From Lysobacterales bacterium (lineage in GTDB: Bacteria > Pseudomonadota > Gammaproteobacteria > Xanthomonadales > Rhodanobacteraceae), in NCBI GenBank assembly GCA_016707485.1, contig JADJHN010000002.1, forward strand, positions 744,001 through 808,000: a DNA stretch of 64,000 nucleotides, read 5' to 3'. Shown in pieces: positions 45,218 through 54,658 of this stretch (position 1 is its first letter; every line of letters begins with the position of its first letter). Made by a program: the position numbers and the translations under genes. A model generated the notes under the pieces. The model did not search any database, had not been told where the DNA came from, and saw nothing but the letters and a program-made list of their open reading frames with translations.

Positions 45218-46417
45218 TTACAGCTCGATGCAATCAAAGCGCCGGTCGGCATCGACTTCGGCGTCGTAGTCGACATCGTCGCGATCGAATCCGAACAGCT
45301 TCAGGAACTCGTGCTTGTAGCCCGCGTAGTCGGTGACCTCGCGCAGGTTCTCGGTGGTGACGGTGGGCCACAGGGTCTTGCAGGGCTCCTGCACGTCGTC
45401 GCGCAGTTCCCAGTCGTCAAGGCGGATGCGGCCTTCGTTGTCGGTCGGAGCGGCGGCGCCGTCGGCGCGGTAGAGGCGCTCGCGGAACAGGCGGTTGGCC
45501 TGTTCGATCGGATTCTCGTGGATGCCCTTCTCCTTCATGATCTTGAAGGCAATCGAGACATACAGCGGAATCACCGGAATGGCCGCGCTGGCCTGGGTGA
45601 CGACGGATTTCATCACGCCGACATGGGCGTCGAGGCCGGGGTGGCGGCTGCGCAGTTGCCTGGCGGTGTTGTCGAGATGCTGCTTGGCCTGGCCGAGCGT
45701 GCCGTGCCAGTACATCGGCCAGGTGATCTCGGTGCCGATGTAGCTGTAGGCAATCGTGCTGGCCTGATCGGCGAGCACGCCGGCGGCGCTCAGCGCGTCG
45801 ATCCACAAGGCCCAGTCCTCGCCGCCCATGACGGTGACGGTGTCCTTGATTTCCTGCTCGCTGGCCGGCTCGACGCTGGCCTCGATCACGGTGTCCTTGT
45901 TGGTGTCGACCGATGTGTTGTGGAAGGGCTCGCCAATGGTCTTCAGCGCCGAGCGCACCACGACGCCCGTGTCCGGAAGCTTGCGCACCGGCGAGGCCAG
46001 CGAATAGACGACCAGATCAATCGGCCCGCCCATCTCGTTCTTGATGATCTCGATGGCCTTGGCGCGGGTTTCATCGGCAAACGCGTCGGCATTGATCGAC
46101 TTGCTGTACAGGCCGGCCTGCTTGGCCGCCTTGTCGAAAGCGGCAGCGTTGTACCAGCCGGCGGTACCGGGCTTCTCCGGGCTGCTCGGTTTCTCGAAAA
46201 ACACGCCCAGCGTGGCCGCGCCGTAGCCAAAAGCAGCCGTGATGCGCGATGCCAGGCCATAGCCGGTCGAGGCGCCGATCACCAGCACGCGTTTGGGGCC
46301 GTCGCCGGCATGGCTTGTCGCCTGGGTGATCCGGATCTGCTCGAGCACGTTGCGCTCGCAGCCGACCGGATGGGCCGTCGTGCAGATGAATCCACGTACC
46401 TTGGGTTTGATGATCAC
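45218..46417 (-). CDS. fabV: Enoyl-ACP reductase FabV
   Basis: This 399-residue single-chain enzyme carries out the last step of fatty-acid elongation, NADH-dependent reduction of enoyl-ACP; FabV is naturally resistant to triclosan. It opens IIKPKVRGFICTTAHPVGCE, with the cofactor loop VLVIGASTGYGLASRI. The catalytic pair fits the family spacing Y-x8-K: Tyr236 and Lys245 in MYWHGTLGQAKQHL. Length is normal. The start is GTG at 46417, with AGGAG 10 bases upstream. No fabI is in the window. Confidence 0.96.
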   Translation of the reverse strand: MIIKPKVRGFICTTAHPVGCERNVLEQIRITQATSHAGDGPKRVLVIGASTGYGLASRITAAFGYGAATLGVFFEKPSSPEKPGTAGWYNAAAFDKAAKQAGLYSKSINADAFADETRAKAIEIIKNEMGGPIDLVVYSLASPVRKLPDTGVVVRSALKTIGEPFHNTSVDTNKDTVIEASVEPASEQEIKDTVTVMGGEDWALWIDALSAAGVLADQASTIAYSYIGTEITWPMYWHGTLGQAKQHLDNTARQLRSRHPGLDAHVGVMKSVVTQASAAIPVIPLYVSIAFKIMKEKGIHENPIEQANRLFRERLYRADGAAAPTDNEGRIRLDDWELRDDVQEPCKTLWPTVTTENLREVTDYAGYKHEFLKLFGFDRDDVDYDAEVDADRRFDCIEL

Positions 46418-46552
46418 GCCCTGACTCCTGAAGCTTCTCGGCAATCGACCATAGTACCCAAGCACGAGTGCCATGCGCTGCCGTAGGGTTTCGCGGAGTA
46501 CCCGGCCAGCGCGTTTCGCCGTGGCGGGACAACGACCGTCCAGCGAAGGACG

Positions 46553-46584
46553 AAAAGGGTGCCGGTGCGCCACCGGCACCCCTT
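46553..46584 (-). terminator. Strong intrinsic terminator of the propeller-amidohydrolase gene
   Basis: On the minus strand GGGTGCCGGTG pairs perfectly with CACCGGCACCC across GCG, followed by TTTTCG. It starts about 10 bases after the stop codon at 46590. Confidence 0.85.
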
Positions 46585-46589
46585 GCCCA

Positions 46590-49500
46590 TCAATGCGTGT
46601 GCAGCGTGCCCGACTTCGGGCAATGGCAGGGCGCGGTCGGGCCGTATTCGATGCCGAACGTGCGGCCTTCGTGATGGCGCTGCCAGTAAAACTCCGGTGC
46701 CTTGCGTTGCTTGCCGCCGACTTCTGCCATGTCCGCATCGACATCGAAGACGCGACCATTGACGGCAACATAGCGGGTGTCGATGGTGGCGCGGATGTTC
46801 TCCAGCGGATTGCTGTTGAGCACGACAAAGTCGGCGCGCTTGCCGGGCGTCAGCGAGCCGATCTGCTTCGACAGGCCAATCATGTCGGCGCCATCGATGG
46901 TCGCTGCACGCAGGGCCTCGAAATTGCTGAAACCTCCCTGGGTCAGCATCCAGGTTTCCCAGTTGAGCGAGAGGCCCTGCAACTGGCCATGGCCGCCGGT
47001 GCTGATCTTGATGCCGGCATCGCGCAGTTTCTTGGCGGCCTTGGCCACTTCGATATGGTAGTAATCCCAGTCCGGCGCGGTCTCGCGGCGGATCGAACGC
47101 GCATCCAGGGTTTCGCGCGGGAAGAAGCGGTTGAGCTTCTTGTCTTCCCAGACGTTGTCGCGCGCATACCACCAGTATTCGCCACTGAGGCCGCCGTAGC
47201 TGACCACCAGGGTCGGCGTGTTGCGCACGTCGGTTTCCTTCCACAGGTTGATGACATCGGCGTACAGCGGCGCGACCGGGATGTTGTGCTCGATGCTGGT
47301 GACCCCATCGAGGATCATCGGCATGTTGTGATTGAACGTCGAGCCGCCCTCCTCGACCACCAGCATGCCGAGTTCGCGCGCGGCCTGGTTGATCTGCTGA
47401 TGCTGGTCGCGACGCGGCTGGTTGTAGCTCTTCACGCTGAACGCGCCGTTGGCCTGCATGCGGCGCAGGTGCGCACGCGCATCGTCGAGTGAATTGACCA
47501 CCGCCTTGAAGTCGCCGTCGGCGCCGTAGAGGATCGTGCCGGTGGAGAAGATGCGCGGCCCGACCATGGCCCCGGCCTCGACCAGTTCGGCTTGCGAGAA
47601 CACTGTCTCAGTGGTCGCCGATGGGTCGTGGGTGGTGGTCACGCCGAAGGCGAGGTTCGTGTAGTACGCCCAGTTCTGCTGCGGCACGACACCCGAGGTG
47701 AAGTGGTTCACATGGGCGTGGACATCGACATAGCCGGGCACGATGGTCTTGCCGCTGGCGTCAATGACGCGGGCATTGGCGGGAATCGCGACTGCACCGC
47801 GGGCACCGATGGCCTTGATCGTGTTGCCGTCGACGACGAGCACCCCGTCCTCGATGACCTCCTGTTGCGACTCGGCATCGTTCATCGTCACCAGGCGCGC
47901 GCCGGTGAAGGCAAACATCTCGCCCGGCGCGTCGTAAGCGACGCTGAGGCCGACATCGACGGGTTTGTCGCTGCCGGGTTTCGGCAGATCCCTGGCCGCG
48001 CCGGGCAGGAAGGCGAAGGTCTCGGTCAGATCACGCGAGTGGTAATTGGGGCCAACCATCCAGTGCAGTGACTTCGAGTCCGCCGACCAGTGCAGGTAGG
48101 AGCCGACATCCTGGCTGATCAGACTGACCGGGATGGCCTTGGTATCCTTCGACAGCTCGATGCTGCCGCCGGTGCTCGGCATCGGCGCGACATAGGCATT
48201 GAACAACTCGGTGAAGGCCACCCAACGACCATCCGGGCTGATGCTGACGAAGTTGACGTACTTGAGATCAAACACGTCGCGCGGCTCGCTGCCGTCGATG
48301 GCGATGCTCTTGAGCTTCTTCTTGAGGCCGTCGCCGGCAAGGAAGGTGATGCGCTTGCCGTCGGCCGAGAAGGCCGGATCGCCACCTTCCCTTGCCAGGC
48401 GCCGCACTTCGCCGCCGCTGCTGGCCATCAGGTAGACGCCGGACTCGCCGGAGTTGAGGTTGCCGGTCAGCGAGCTGCCGGAAGTCTTTGCATAGACAAT
48501 GCGGCTGCCATCATTGGAATAGCGCGGGCCGTAATAGAAACCCGGTTTCGGCGTCAGCACGCGCGAGGTTCTTGCCGCGAAATCGTGTTCGACGATGCGA
48601 CCCTGATCGGCATCGGACCAGGTCGTGTAGAGCATCTTCTTGCCGTCGGCGCTGAAACTCGGCTGATATTCGTAATGATCGTCGTCGCTGCCGAGGCGGC
48701 TCGGCTTGCCGTTCGGCAAGGCCTTCAGCCACAGATGGCCAAGCGCGTGGAAGACCAGGGTCTTGCCATCGGGGCTGGTGGCGGCATCGCGGATCATCTT
48801 CGGCTTGAAGGCGCCGTCGCCAATGCGCTGCTCGAAGCGCAGCGGTTCGGCCACGGTCTGCTCGACATCGGCGCTGAACGGAATTTCGGCATGTGCGCCA
48901 GTGTTCGCATCGACGCGCCAGAGCTTGCCCTTGGCCCAGATCACCAGGGCTTGCGAATCCGGCGTCCAGGCGTAGTTGGGATACGGCCCGAAGATGGCCC
49001 AGGCTTCCTGCATGTCGTGGGAGAGGCCATCCCAGATCGTCTTCACCTCGCCACTGTCGAGATCGACCTTTTCCAGCACGGTCTTCTCGCGCACGCGTTT
49101 GACGAAGGCCAGCGACTTGCCATCCGGCGATGGCTCGGGCCGCACTGCGCCGCCGGGTGTGGCAATGACGGTCTCGATTTCACCATCACGGCGATCCAGG
49201 CGCTTGATTGCGTAGATCAGGCCGTGCGGATCCTTGTTGTACTGGAAGCTTGGCCCACGGCTTACATCTTCCGAAAAGTAGACAAAATTGCCATCCGGGC
49301 TGACTGCCGGTTCGCCGAGATCCTGCTGGTCGTTCTTCTGCTTGGTCAATTGCAAGCCGGCACCGCCGGCGATGTGGTACATCCACAATTCGCCGGCACC
49401 CAGCGAGCGTTCGCCGGTGAAGTGCTTGCGGGCAATCAGGTATTGGCCATCCGGCGTCCACGCCGGGTTGTTGAGCAGGCGGAAATCCTCCTTTGATACC

Positions 49501-49889
49501 TGCGTGCCCTCGCCGCCGATGACCGGCATGCGCCAGATGTTGTTGCCGCCGCCACGATCCGAGGTATAGGCGATTTCCTTGCCATCCGGCGAAAAGCGCG
49601 GCTGTACATCCCAGGCCGCGCCTTGGGTGATGCGCCGGGCCTTGCCGCCTTCGATCGGCAGCAGATAAAGATCGCCGAGCAGGCTGAAGGCGATCGATTT
49701 GCCGTTCGGGCTGACATCGAGATCCAGCCAGGTGCCTTCATCGGTGCTGAAGCGCACGCTCCTGGTCTTGCCGTGGGCGGCGTTGACGTCCCACTTGGGC
49801 TTTTCGTCCTTCTTGTCGGCGGCAGCGTAGGTTGCGCCGGGCAACAGCAGCAGGCAGCCGAGCAGGGCGGCGATCGGTCGGTAAGTCAT
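46590..49889 (-). CDS. Large secreted TolB-like propeller-amidohydrolase fusion
   Basis: This 1099-residue protein has a Sec signal peptide (MTYRPIAALLGCLLLLPGAT, then YAAA). Residues about 50-690 contain repeated PD40/WD40-like propeller blades, with many copies of the pattern sPDGkxIaf (for example RFSPDGKEIAYTSDRGGGNN and AVSPDGNFVYFSED). The C-terminal 400 residues form an amidohydrolase: metal ligands start with VDVHAHVNH, and the late TGGHGQLQGL and LTPGKRADFVVLNSNPLENI blocks are typical. It probably acts in the periplasm on an amide or cyclic amide, perhaps a peptide. It is divergent from the DUF5329 gene. Confidence 0.88.
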   Translation of the reverse strand: MTYRPIAALLGCLLLLPGATYAAADKKDEKPKWDVNAAHGKTRSVRFSTDEGTWLDLDVSPNGKSIAFSLLGDLYLLPIEGGKARRITQGAAWDVQPRFSPDGKEIAYTSDRGGGNNIWRMPVIGGEGTQVSKEDFRLLNNPAWTPDGQYLIARKHFTGERSLGAGELWMYHIAGGAGLQLTKQKNDQQDLGEPAVSPDGNFVYFSEDVSRGPSFQYNKDPHGLIYAIKRLDRRDGEIETVIATPGGAVRPEPSPDGKSLAFVKRVREKTVLEKVDLDSGEVKTIWDGLSHDMQEAWAIFGPYPNYAWTPDSQALVIWAKGKLWRVDANTGAHAEIPFSADVEQTVAEPLRFEQRIGDGAFKPKMIRDAATSPDGKTLVFHALGHLWLKALPNGKPSRLGSDDDHYEYQPSFSADGKKMLYTTWSDADQGRIVEHDFAARTSRVLTPKPGFYYGPRYSNDGSRIVYAKTSGSSLTGNLNSGESGVYLMASSGGEVRRLAREGGDPAFSADGKRITFLAGDGLKKKLKSIAIDGSEPRDVFDLKYVNFVSISPDGRWVAFTELFNAYVAPMPSTGGSIELSKDTKAIPVSLISQDVGSYLHWSADSKSLHWMVGPNYHSRDLTETFAFLPGAARDLPKPGSDKPVDVGLSVAYDAPGEMFAFTGARLVTMNDAESQQEVIEDGVLVVDGNTIKAIGARGAVAIPANARVIDASGKTIVPGYVDVHAHVNHFTSGVVPQQNWAYYTNLAFGVTTTHDPSATTETVFSQAELVEAGAMVGPRIFSTGTILYGADGDFKAVVNSLDDARAHLRRMQANGAFSVKSYNQPRRDQHQQINQAARELGMLVVEEGGSTFNHNMPMILDGVTSIEHNIPVAPLYADVINLWKETDVRNTPTLVVSYGGLSGEYWWYARDNVWEDKKLNRFFPRETLDARSIRRETAPDWDYYHIEVAKAAKKLRDAGIKISTGGHGQLQGLSLNWETWMLTQGGFSNFEALRAATIDGADMIGLSKQIGSLTPGKRADFVVLNSNPLENIRATIDTRYVAVNGRVFDVDADMAEVGGKQRKAPEFYWQRHHEGRTFGIEYGPTAPCHCPKSGTLHTH

Positions 49890-50135
49890 GGGAATTCCCC
49901 TGGCAAATACGCAACATCCTAGACGGGATCGCCGATGTCGGCACGGGACAAAAGTCCCGGTCCGGCATGGCCCGGCGGTGACTGCGGTACATTCGGTGCA
50001 GTCAGGGCCAGGCGCGGGCGAGCACAGCATGGACGAAAACACGTTCCGACAAGCGCTGGCAGACCGTCATGCGAGCAGGCAGGCGGTGGCCGCCGGATTC
50101 GGCAGGGGCGCAAATCCGCCGTTCGGCTTGCCGGC

Positions 50136-50522
50136 ATGAACCGCGTTGCACGCTGTGGGTTGCTGCTCGCCTTGCTGCTGTCAACGTCGGCGCATGCCGA
50201 ACCGGAAAACGCCACAGCGCAGCGCGAAATTGCCGCCTTGCTGCATGCGCTGGGGACATCTCAGTGTGCGTTTTTCCGCAACGGAACCTGGCATGACAGT
50301 GCCGAGGCCGAGCGCCATCTCAAACGCAAGCTCGATTATTTCGAGCACAGGCGCCTGCTTTCGACGGCTGATGCCTTCATCGACGATGCGGCCAGTCGCA
50401 GCAGCATGAGCGGCAAGGCCTACCAGGTGCGCTGTGCCGGCAAGCCGGTGCAGGCCAGCGCCGACTGGTTGCGGCAGAAGCTTGCCGAGTTGCGCCAGCG
50501 CGAAGCGGATGCGTCACCCTGA
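50136..50522 (+). CDS. DUF5329 family periplasmic protein
   Basis: This 128-residue protein has a short signal peptide (CGLLLALLLSTSAHA). The mature part is helical with two cysteines (TSQCAFFRNGTWHDSAEAER and YQVRCAGKPV) that could form a disulfide. The pattern CxFxRNGxWH...AxxHLxxK matches the DUF5329 family (E. coli YfeK), whose function is unknown. The ATG at 50136 opens the signal peptide. It is convergent with the DUF1232 gene. Confidence 0.82.
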   Translation: MNRVARCGLLLALLLSTSAHAEPENATAQREIAALLHALGTSQCAFFRNGTWHDSAEAERHLKRKLDYFEHRRLLSTADAFIDDAASRSSMSGKAYQVRCAGKPVQASADWLRQKLAELRQREADASP

Positions 50523-50634
50523 GGCGGCATTCGCCAGCAAGGCCCGGCGTGCCTGTTGCCAGGCGCGGCCTGCCGGCAAGGGAAGACGCCGGTCATCGCG
50601 GCCAATACCGCGACGACGGCGGAAACAAGCGCAC

Positions 50635-51211
50635 TCAGCGCGCGCGAAAAAGGGTCGGTGACCAGTTGCTGCCGGCACCGTAGCCATCGCGGCGGCGGCG
50701 GCGCATGTTCTCGTGGGCTTCAAGGCGGCGGGTTTCCAGCCAATCGACGCGCTCGGTCTTGAGGCTGCCCGGATCGACGCCACGGCGGCTTGCCTCCCTG
50801 GTTGCGGTAGCGCACGAAATCGCTGTACGCCTCGATCTCGGGCTTCAGCTCGCGCACGCACAGCTCGATCATGATCGCGTCATCGAGGAAACCAATCACC
50901 GGCACACTGTCCGGGATGATGTCGTCCGGATCGGCAAAGTAGGCCAGGCAGGAAAGCACGCGGTGGCGATCCTCGTCCGGCAAGCCGTATCCCGCGTCGA
51001 TGACGAGCTGGATCATCTGGTCGAGACTCTGCAGGCGATCCTTGACGAAATGCGGAACCCGGGTTCTCGGCACGTCGACGAGCAACTTCGATGCCGCATC
51101 GACAATGGCCTGCGGCGCGAGGTTGCTGACATTGGCTTGCGCGCGCTTCATTGCCTCGATGAAATGATCGAGATCCGCATCATCCAGTTGAATCGTGATG
51201 TCCAGAGACAT
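50635..51211 (-). pseudogene. DUF1232 (YkvA) family protein, frameshifted near 50800
   Basis: The first frame gives MSLDITIQLDDADLDHFIEA and the DUF1232 core: YFADPDDIIPDSVPVIGFLD followed by DAIMIELCVRELKPEI, then YSDFVRYRN. Beyond that the frame diverges into nonsense ending at 50720. One base over, the sequence continues REASRRGVDPGSLKTERVDW, then LETRRLEAHENMRRRRRDGY, and ends GAGSNWSPTLFRAR at 50635. Skipping one base at about 50800 restores a protein of about 191 residues. DUF1232 proteins are membrane-associated and of unknown role. GGAG supports ATG 51211 as start. Because the lost part is only the tail, even a real frameshift might leave a partly working product. Confidence 0.8.
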
Positions 51212-51312
51212 GGGTACCACTCCGCAGGGAAATTCCGAGCGCTGAGACTAGACGGCGCTCACTGGCGCGTCAATCGGCGCGGGGCCGGGATGGCTGCCGG
51301 GGCCGCTCCGGC

Positions 51313-53154
51313 TCAGAGGATGCCGACGGCACCGGCGCCGAATGCGGTGACCATGCGCGTATAGATCGTCTTCATCGGCAGATCGACTTCCGGAAAATCG
51401 CCGACCGCGGTGTAGCACTGGTAGAAGCCCGCATCGGTCTGCTTCATCGGTGCGCAACCTTCGTTCAGGTCGTAGCTGGTGGCGTAGCGGAACGGCCAGA
51501 AATCGAACAACGGCAGGGCTGACGAAAAGTCGGCGATGGCATTGTTGATGCGATGCAGGAAGTTGGTGCGCGGGCGCTTCGCGATCGCCCACGAGTTCTG
51601 TGGCTCGATGTCGCCAAGGATCGCCTCGCGCACCAGTTCGGCCACCGCCCGGTCATGGATGATCAGGCCCGATTCGGTGTTGTAGTTGTCCGAGCGCGGA
51701 TCGAAATTGTGCGAACCGATCAGGGTCACCTGGCCGTCGATGATGATCGACTTGGCATGCATGCCGACGCGCACGCCCTGCGTGGTCAGCGGCGCCATGC
51801 CGTAGCGCTCGTAGCCAGCCGGCTCGTCACCACCACTCAATTCGCTGTATCGCGAGAACAGGCGTTCGGCATCGCCTGGACGCGGTTTGAACTCGTAGAT
51901 GCGAAAGCCGAGCTTGAGATATCGCTTCTTGTACTTGTGCGAAAGTGCGTAGACATAGAATGCGTCTGTCGCGGCGAGCGAATTGGTCGAGACGATGATG
52001 TCCGGTGGTTGCTCGCGCTCACGCAAGTCGCGGAAGACACGACGCGCGTGCTTGCTGATGACCAGATAAGGCGTCTGCATGATGATTTGCCGCTCGGCCC
52101 CGGCAATCATCTGCGCAATCTGCTCGCCCAGCTGCTTGTTGCTTTGCGAGCCGCCATCCTGCTTGTCCGGGGTATCCGAAAAGTAATCCACCTGGCCGAC
52201 GCGTTGCGCCTGGGCAATGAAGCGGCGCTCGATCTCGGCGGTGAGACCGGCGTGAGCGCGCAGCGTCTCCACGCGCATCGGATCAATGCCACGCTGGGCG
52301 GCAGGCAAGGCCAGGCCCTGGTCGGCCTCGGCAACCAGGCGTTTGTTGACATCGTTGAGCCGGGTCAGGCGCGCGGCACGCTTGTAGTTCCAGAACTGCT
52401 CGAACGATGCCGCCATTTCGCCACCGGCGACCTTGCCGGTCACCAGCACGTCGCGATCGCGATAGTCGAACTCGCGATCCCAGTCGAAGTAGCGGTTCTC
52501 GTAGTTGCGCCCGCCACTGATGCCGAATTCATCGTCGACGAGGAAGAGCTTGTTGTGCATGCGCTGGTTGAAGTGCGTGAAACAGCAAAGGATGCTGACG
52601 GCGAATTCGAGAGGTTGGGTCACCGCCTTGTGGAAGGTCGGGTTGTAGATGCGTACTTCAAAGTTTTCATGGACCAGGGCCAGCCGCGAGAGCAGTTCGG
52701 TGTCTTCGAGCGAGAACAGCTGATCGGCCAGCACGCGCACGCGCACGCCGCGCCGGGCGGCGGCGAGCAACTCGTCGAGTATCAACCTGCCGGCGTCGTC
52801 GTTGACCCAGATGAAGGTTTGTATGTCGATGCTGTGCCGCGCTGCGCGGATCAGGTGCACGCGCAGAAGCAGGGAATCCTCGCCCAGCTCGAGCACATTG
52901 ACGAAATGGACGGGCTGGCCCGGCCGGCCGGCACTGGCTGCGCTGGCGGCCAATTGGCGAAATGGGGTATCGATCGCGCAGAGATCGGCCTGCGTGCAGC
53001 TGACCGCCCGCGCTTGTTCCGCGAGCACGATGTGGTCCGCCTGCCGCGCCAGCTGGCGGTTGACCCCGCAACCGGCCATGGCGAGCACGCCCAGTGCCAG
53101 GGCGATGGCTCGCAGACGCCGCAGCCGACGTCCTGGTGATGCCGCGGCGCTCAT
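51313..53154 (-). CDS. PLD-superfamily lipoprotein (cardiolipin synthase-like)
   Basis: This 613-residue protein has a lipoprotein signal (LALGVLAMAGC, Cys29) and two phospholipase D catalytic motifs: MHNKLFLVDDEFGISGGRN and MHAKSIIIDGQVTLIGSHN, both with intact HxKxxxxD. It is therefore a two-HKD enzyme anchored in the cell envelope that could move or hydrolyse phosphatidyl groups. The arrangement resembles the ClsC/YmdC group. The start ATG overlaps the stop of the YceI gene by 4 bases (ATGA, 53151-53154), so translation is coupled. Confidence 0.9.
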   Translation of the reverse strand: MSAAASPGRRLRRLRAIALALGVLAMAGCGVNRQLARQADHIVLAEQARAVSCTQADLCAIDTPFRQLAASAASAGRPGQPVHFVNVLELGEDSLLLRVHLIRAARHSIDIQTFIWVNDDAGRLILDELLAAARRGVRVRVLADQLFSLEDTELLSRLALVHENFEVRIYNPTFHKAVTQPLEFAVSILCCFTHFNQRMHNKLFLVDDEFGISGGRNYENRYFDWDREFDYRDRDVLVTGKVAGGEMAASFEQFWNYKRAARLTRLNDVNKRLVAEADQGLALPAAQRGIDPMRVETLRAHAGLTAEIERRFIAQAQRVGQVDYFSDTPDKQDGGSQSNKQLGEQIAQMIAGAERQIIMQTPYLVISKHARRVFRDLREREQPPDIIVSTNSLAATDAFYVYALSHKYKKRYLKLGFRIYEFKPRPGDAERLFSRYSELSGGDEPAGYERYGMAPLTTQGVRVGMHAKSIIIDGQVTLIGSHNFDPRSDNYNTESGLIIHDRAVAELVREAILGDIEPQNSWAIAKRPRTNFLHRINNAIADFSSALPLFDFWPFRYATSYDLNEGCAPMKQTDAGFYQCYTAVGDFPEVDLPMKTIYTRMVTAFGAGAVGIL

Positions 53155-53777
53155 GATTCCGCCGCGCCCGGGGCTGCTTCGACAATGCGGATGCTGAAGC
53201 TCAGTTCGACCTTGTCGGCCAGCGTCGCGCGCCGCGTGCTCATGCCGAATTCGCTGCGGCTGATCGAACCGGCCGCCTCGATCGGGCAGGCGATTGCCGG
53301 TTCGTCGCAACGGGAGGGCAGGACCTCGAAGACCACTGGTCGGGTGATGCCGCGCATGGTCAATGCGCCCGGGACCTGGCCGCCGAGGTGCAAGCGGGTC
53401 AATGGAATCGCGTCCGAGCGGAAGCGGATTTCCGGATAGTGCTCGACATCGAAGAACTCGGCCGATTTCACCCAGGCCTGCACGCTGTCGCGGCGCATCG
53501 TCACTGCGGCGGTGTCGATCAAGGCATCGACCGAGGCCTGGCTGCGGAAGCGGTCGACCTGTACCGTGCCGCGAACATTGCCGAAGTGGCCAACGACGGC
53601 AAACATCCACATCGCCTTGACGCTGAAGGCAGCGCTGGATTGTGCGCTGTCGAGGGTCAGGGTTTCCGTGGCCAGCGTGCGCTCATCGGCCGACGCCGAC
53701 GCCCACGCCAGCAAGCCGGCGAGGCAGGCAGCCCCATGACCCGCGAATCGGGCGGCGTTCGCGCATCGCCTCGGCAT
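53151..53777 (-). CDS. YceI family periplasmic lipid-binding protein
   Basis: This 208-residue protein has a signal peptide (HGAACLAGLLAWASASA) and one YceI domain. The typical opening is LTLDSAQSSAAFSVKAMWMF, with GHFGNVRGTVQVD, then AEFFDVEHYPEIRFRSDAI and LTMRGITRPVVFEV. YceI proteins are extracytoplasmic lipocalin-like barrels that bind isoprenoids or other amphiphiles. A longer start (53876) is possible, but the signal peptide begins after 53777. It is co-translated with the PLD lipoprotein gene, which suggests a joint role in envelope lipids. Confidence 0.9.
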   Translation of the reverse strand: MPRRCANAARFAGHGAACLAGLLAWASASADERTLATETLTLDSAQSSAAFSVKAMWMFAVVGHFGNVRGTVQVDRFRSQASVDALIDTAAVTMRRDSVQAWVKSAEFFDVEHYPEIRFRSDAIPLTRLHLGGQVPGALTMRGITRPVVFEVLPSRCDEPAIACPIEAAGSISRSEFGMSTRRATLADKVELSFSIRIVEAAPGAAES

Positions 53778-53995
53778 GTCCGGCACCCGCGGTTTCCGCG
53801 ATGCGCCGCGCCATGTCGCGTGCGCACGGGTGCGCCAGCCAGTCGGGATGCTTTCATTGTTGGCGAACTGCCTCACGAGCGGCCGCCATCATGATCACCA
53901 CGCAATGCTGCGTGCGCCGGTGGCAACATGGGCATGGCAAACGCGCCGTGATCCCGGGCCCGGTCAATGGTCGCGGACATCGGAATCGCGCCTGG

Positions 53996-54481
53996 TCAAG
54001 GCCACCAGAAATGACGCAGGCTGGCCGCACCCGGTTCGAGATTGGCATCGCCATCGACATGCAGCCAGGCAATCGCGCCGGGTGGCATTCCCCGGCCTTG
54101 ATCCGAGGTGCCATCGGTGAGCAGGGCAACCAGGGTTTCCAGCCCGGGATTGTGTCCGACCAACAGGATGCAATCGGCACCGGGGTAGTCTTCAAGTACC
54201 TGGATCAGCACCGCGGGCGTGGCTTCGTAGATGCGCGGTTCGACCGTGATGGCGAGTTCGCCAGCGAGACCGGTGACGACATGGGCCGCGGTTTCCTGGG
54301 TGCGCATGGCCGGTGAGCAGATCAGCACATCCGGCTCCGCCGCATGCGCCTTCAGCCATGCCGCAGCTGCAATCGCCTCGCTGACGCCACCTTCGGTCAG
54401 CGGCCGCGATTCGTCCGTCTGGTTTTCGATGGGAGGTTCCGCGTGGGCGTGGCGCAACAGGATGATCTGGCGTACGGACAT
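53996..54481 (-). CDS. sixA: Phosphohistidine phosphatase SixA
   Basis: This 161-residue histidine-phosphatase-family protein begins SVRQIILLRHAHAE, with the catalytic His11 in the RHA(H/E) motif. CSPAMRTQETA and VGHNPGLE hold the second Arg and the other catalytic His. SixA removes phosphate from HPt domains, in E. coli from ArcB and from the nitrogen PTS. GGAAT 5 bases before the ATG at 54481 supports the start. It is cytoplasmic and stands alone. Confidence 0.92.
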   Translation of the reverse strand: MSVRQIILLRHAHAEPPIENQTDESRPLTEGGVSEAIAAAAWLKAHAAEPDVLICSPAMRTQETAAHVVTGLAGELAITVEPRIYEATPAVLIQVLEDYPGADCILLVGHNPGLETLVALLTDGTSDQGRGMPPGAIAWLHVDGDANLEPGAASLRHFWWP

Positions 54482-54658
54482 GATGATTCCTTGGCGTGAG
54501 CCTGCATCATGCCGCAAGGCTGACGAAAAGCCCAAGCTACCTCGCTGCGACGCGGCGACGCGGTTCTGTTCGCGCTATTGATCCGGCATCGCTGCAACGA
54601 CTTGTTGCGCGTTGCGGTACCCCCGAACGACTCGGCAGGCAGCCTTCGTCAGCCGTGC

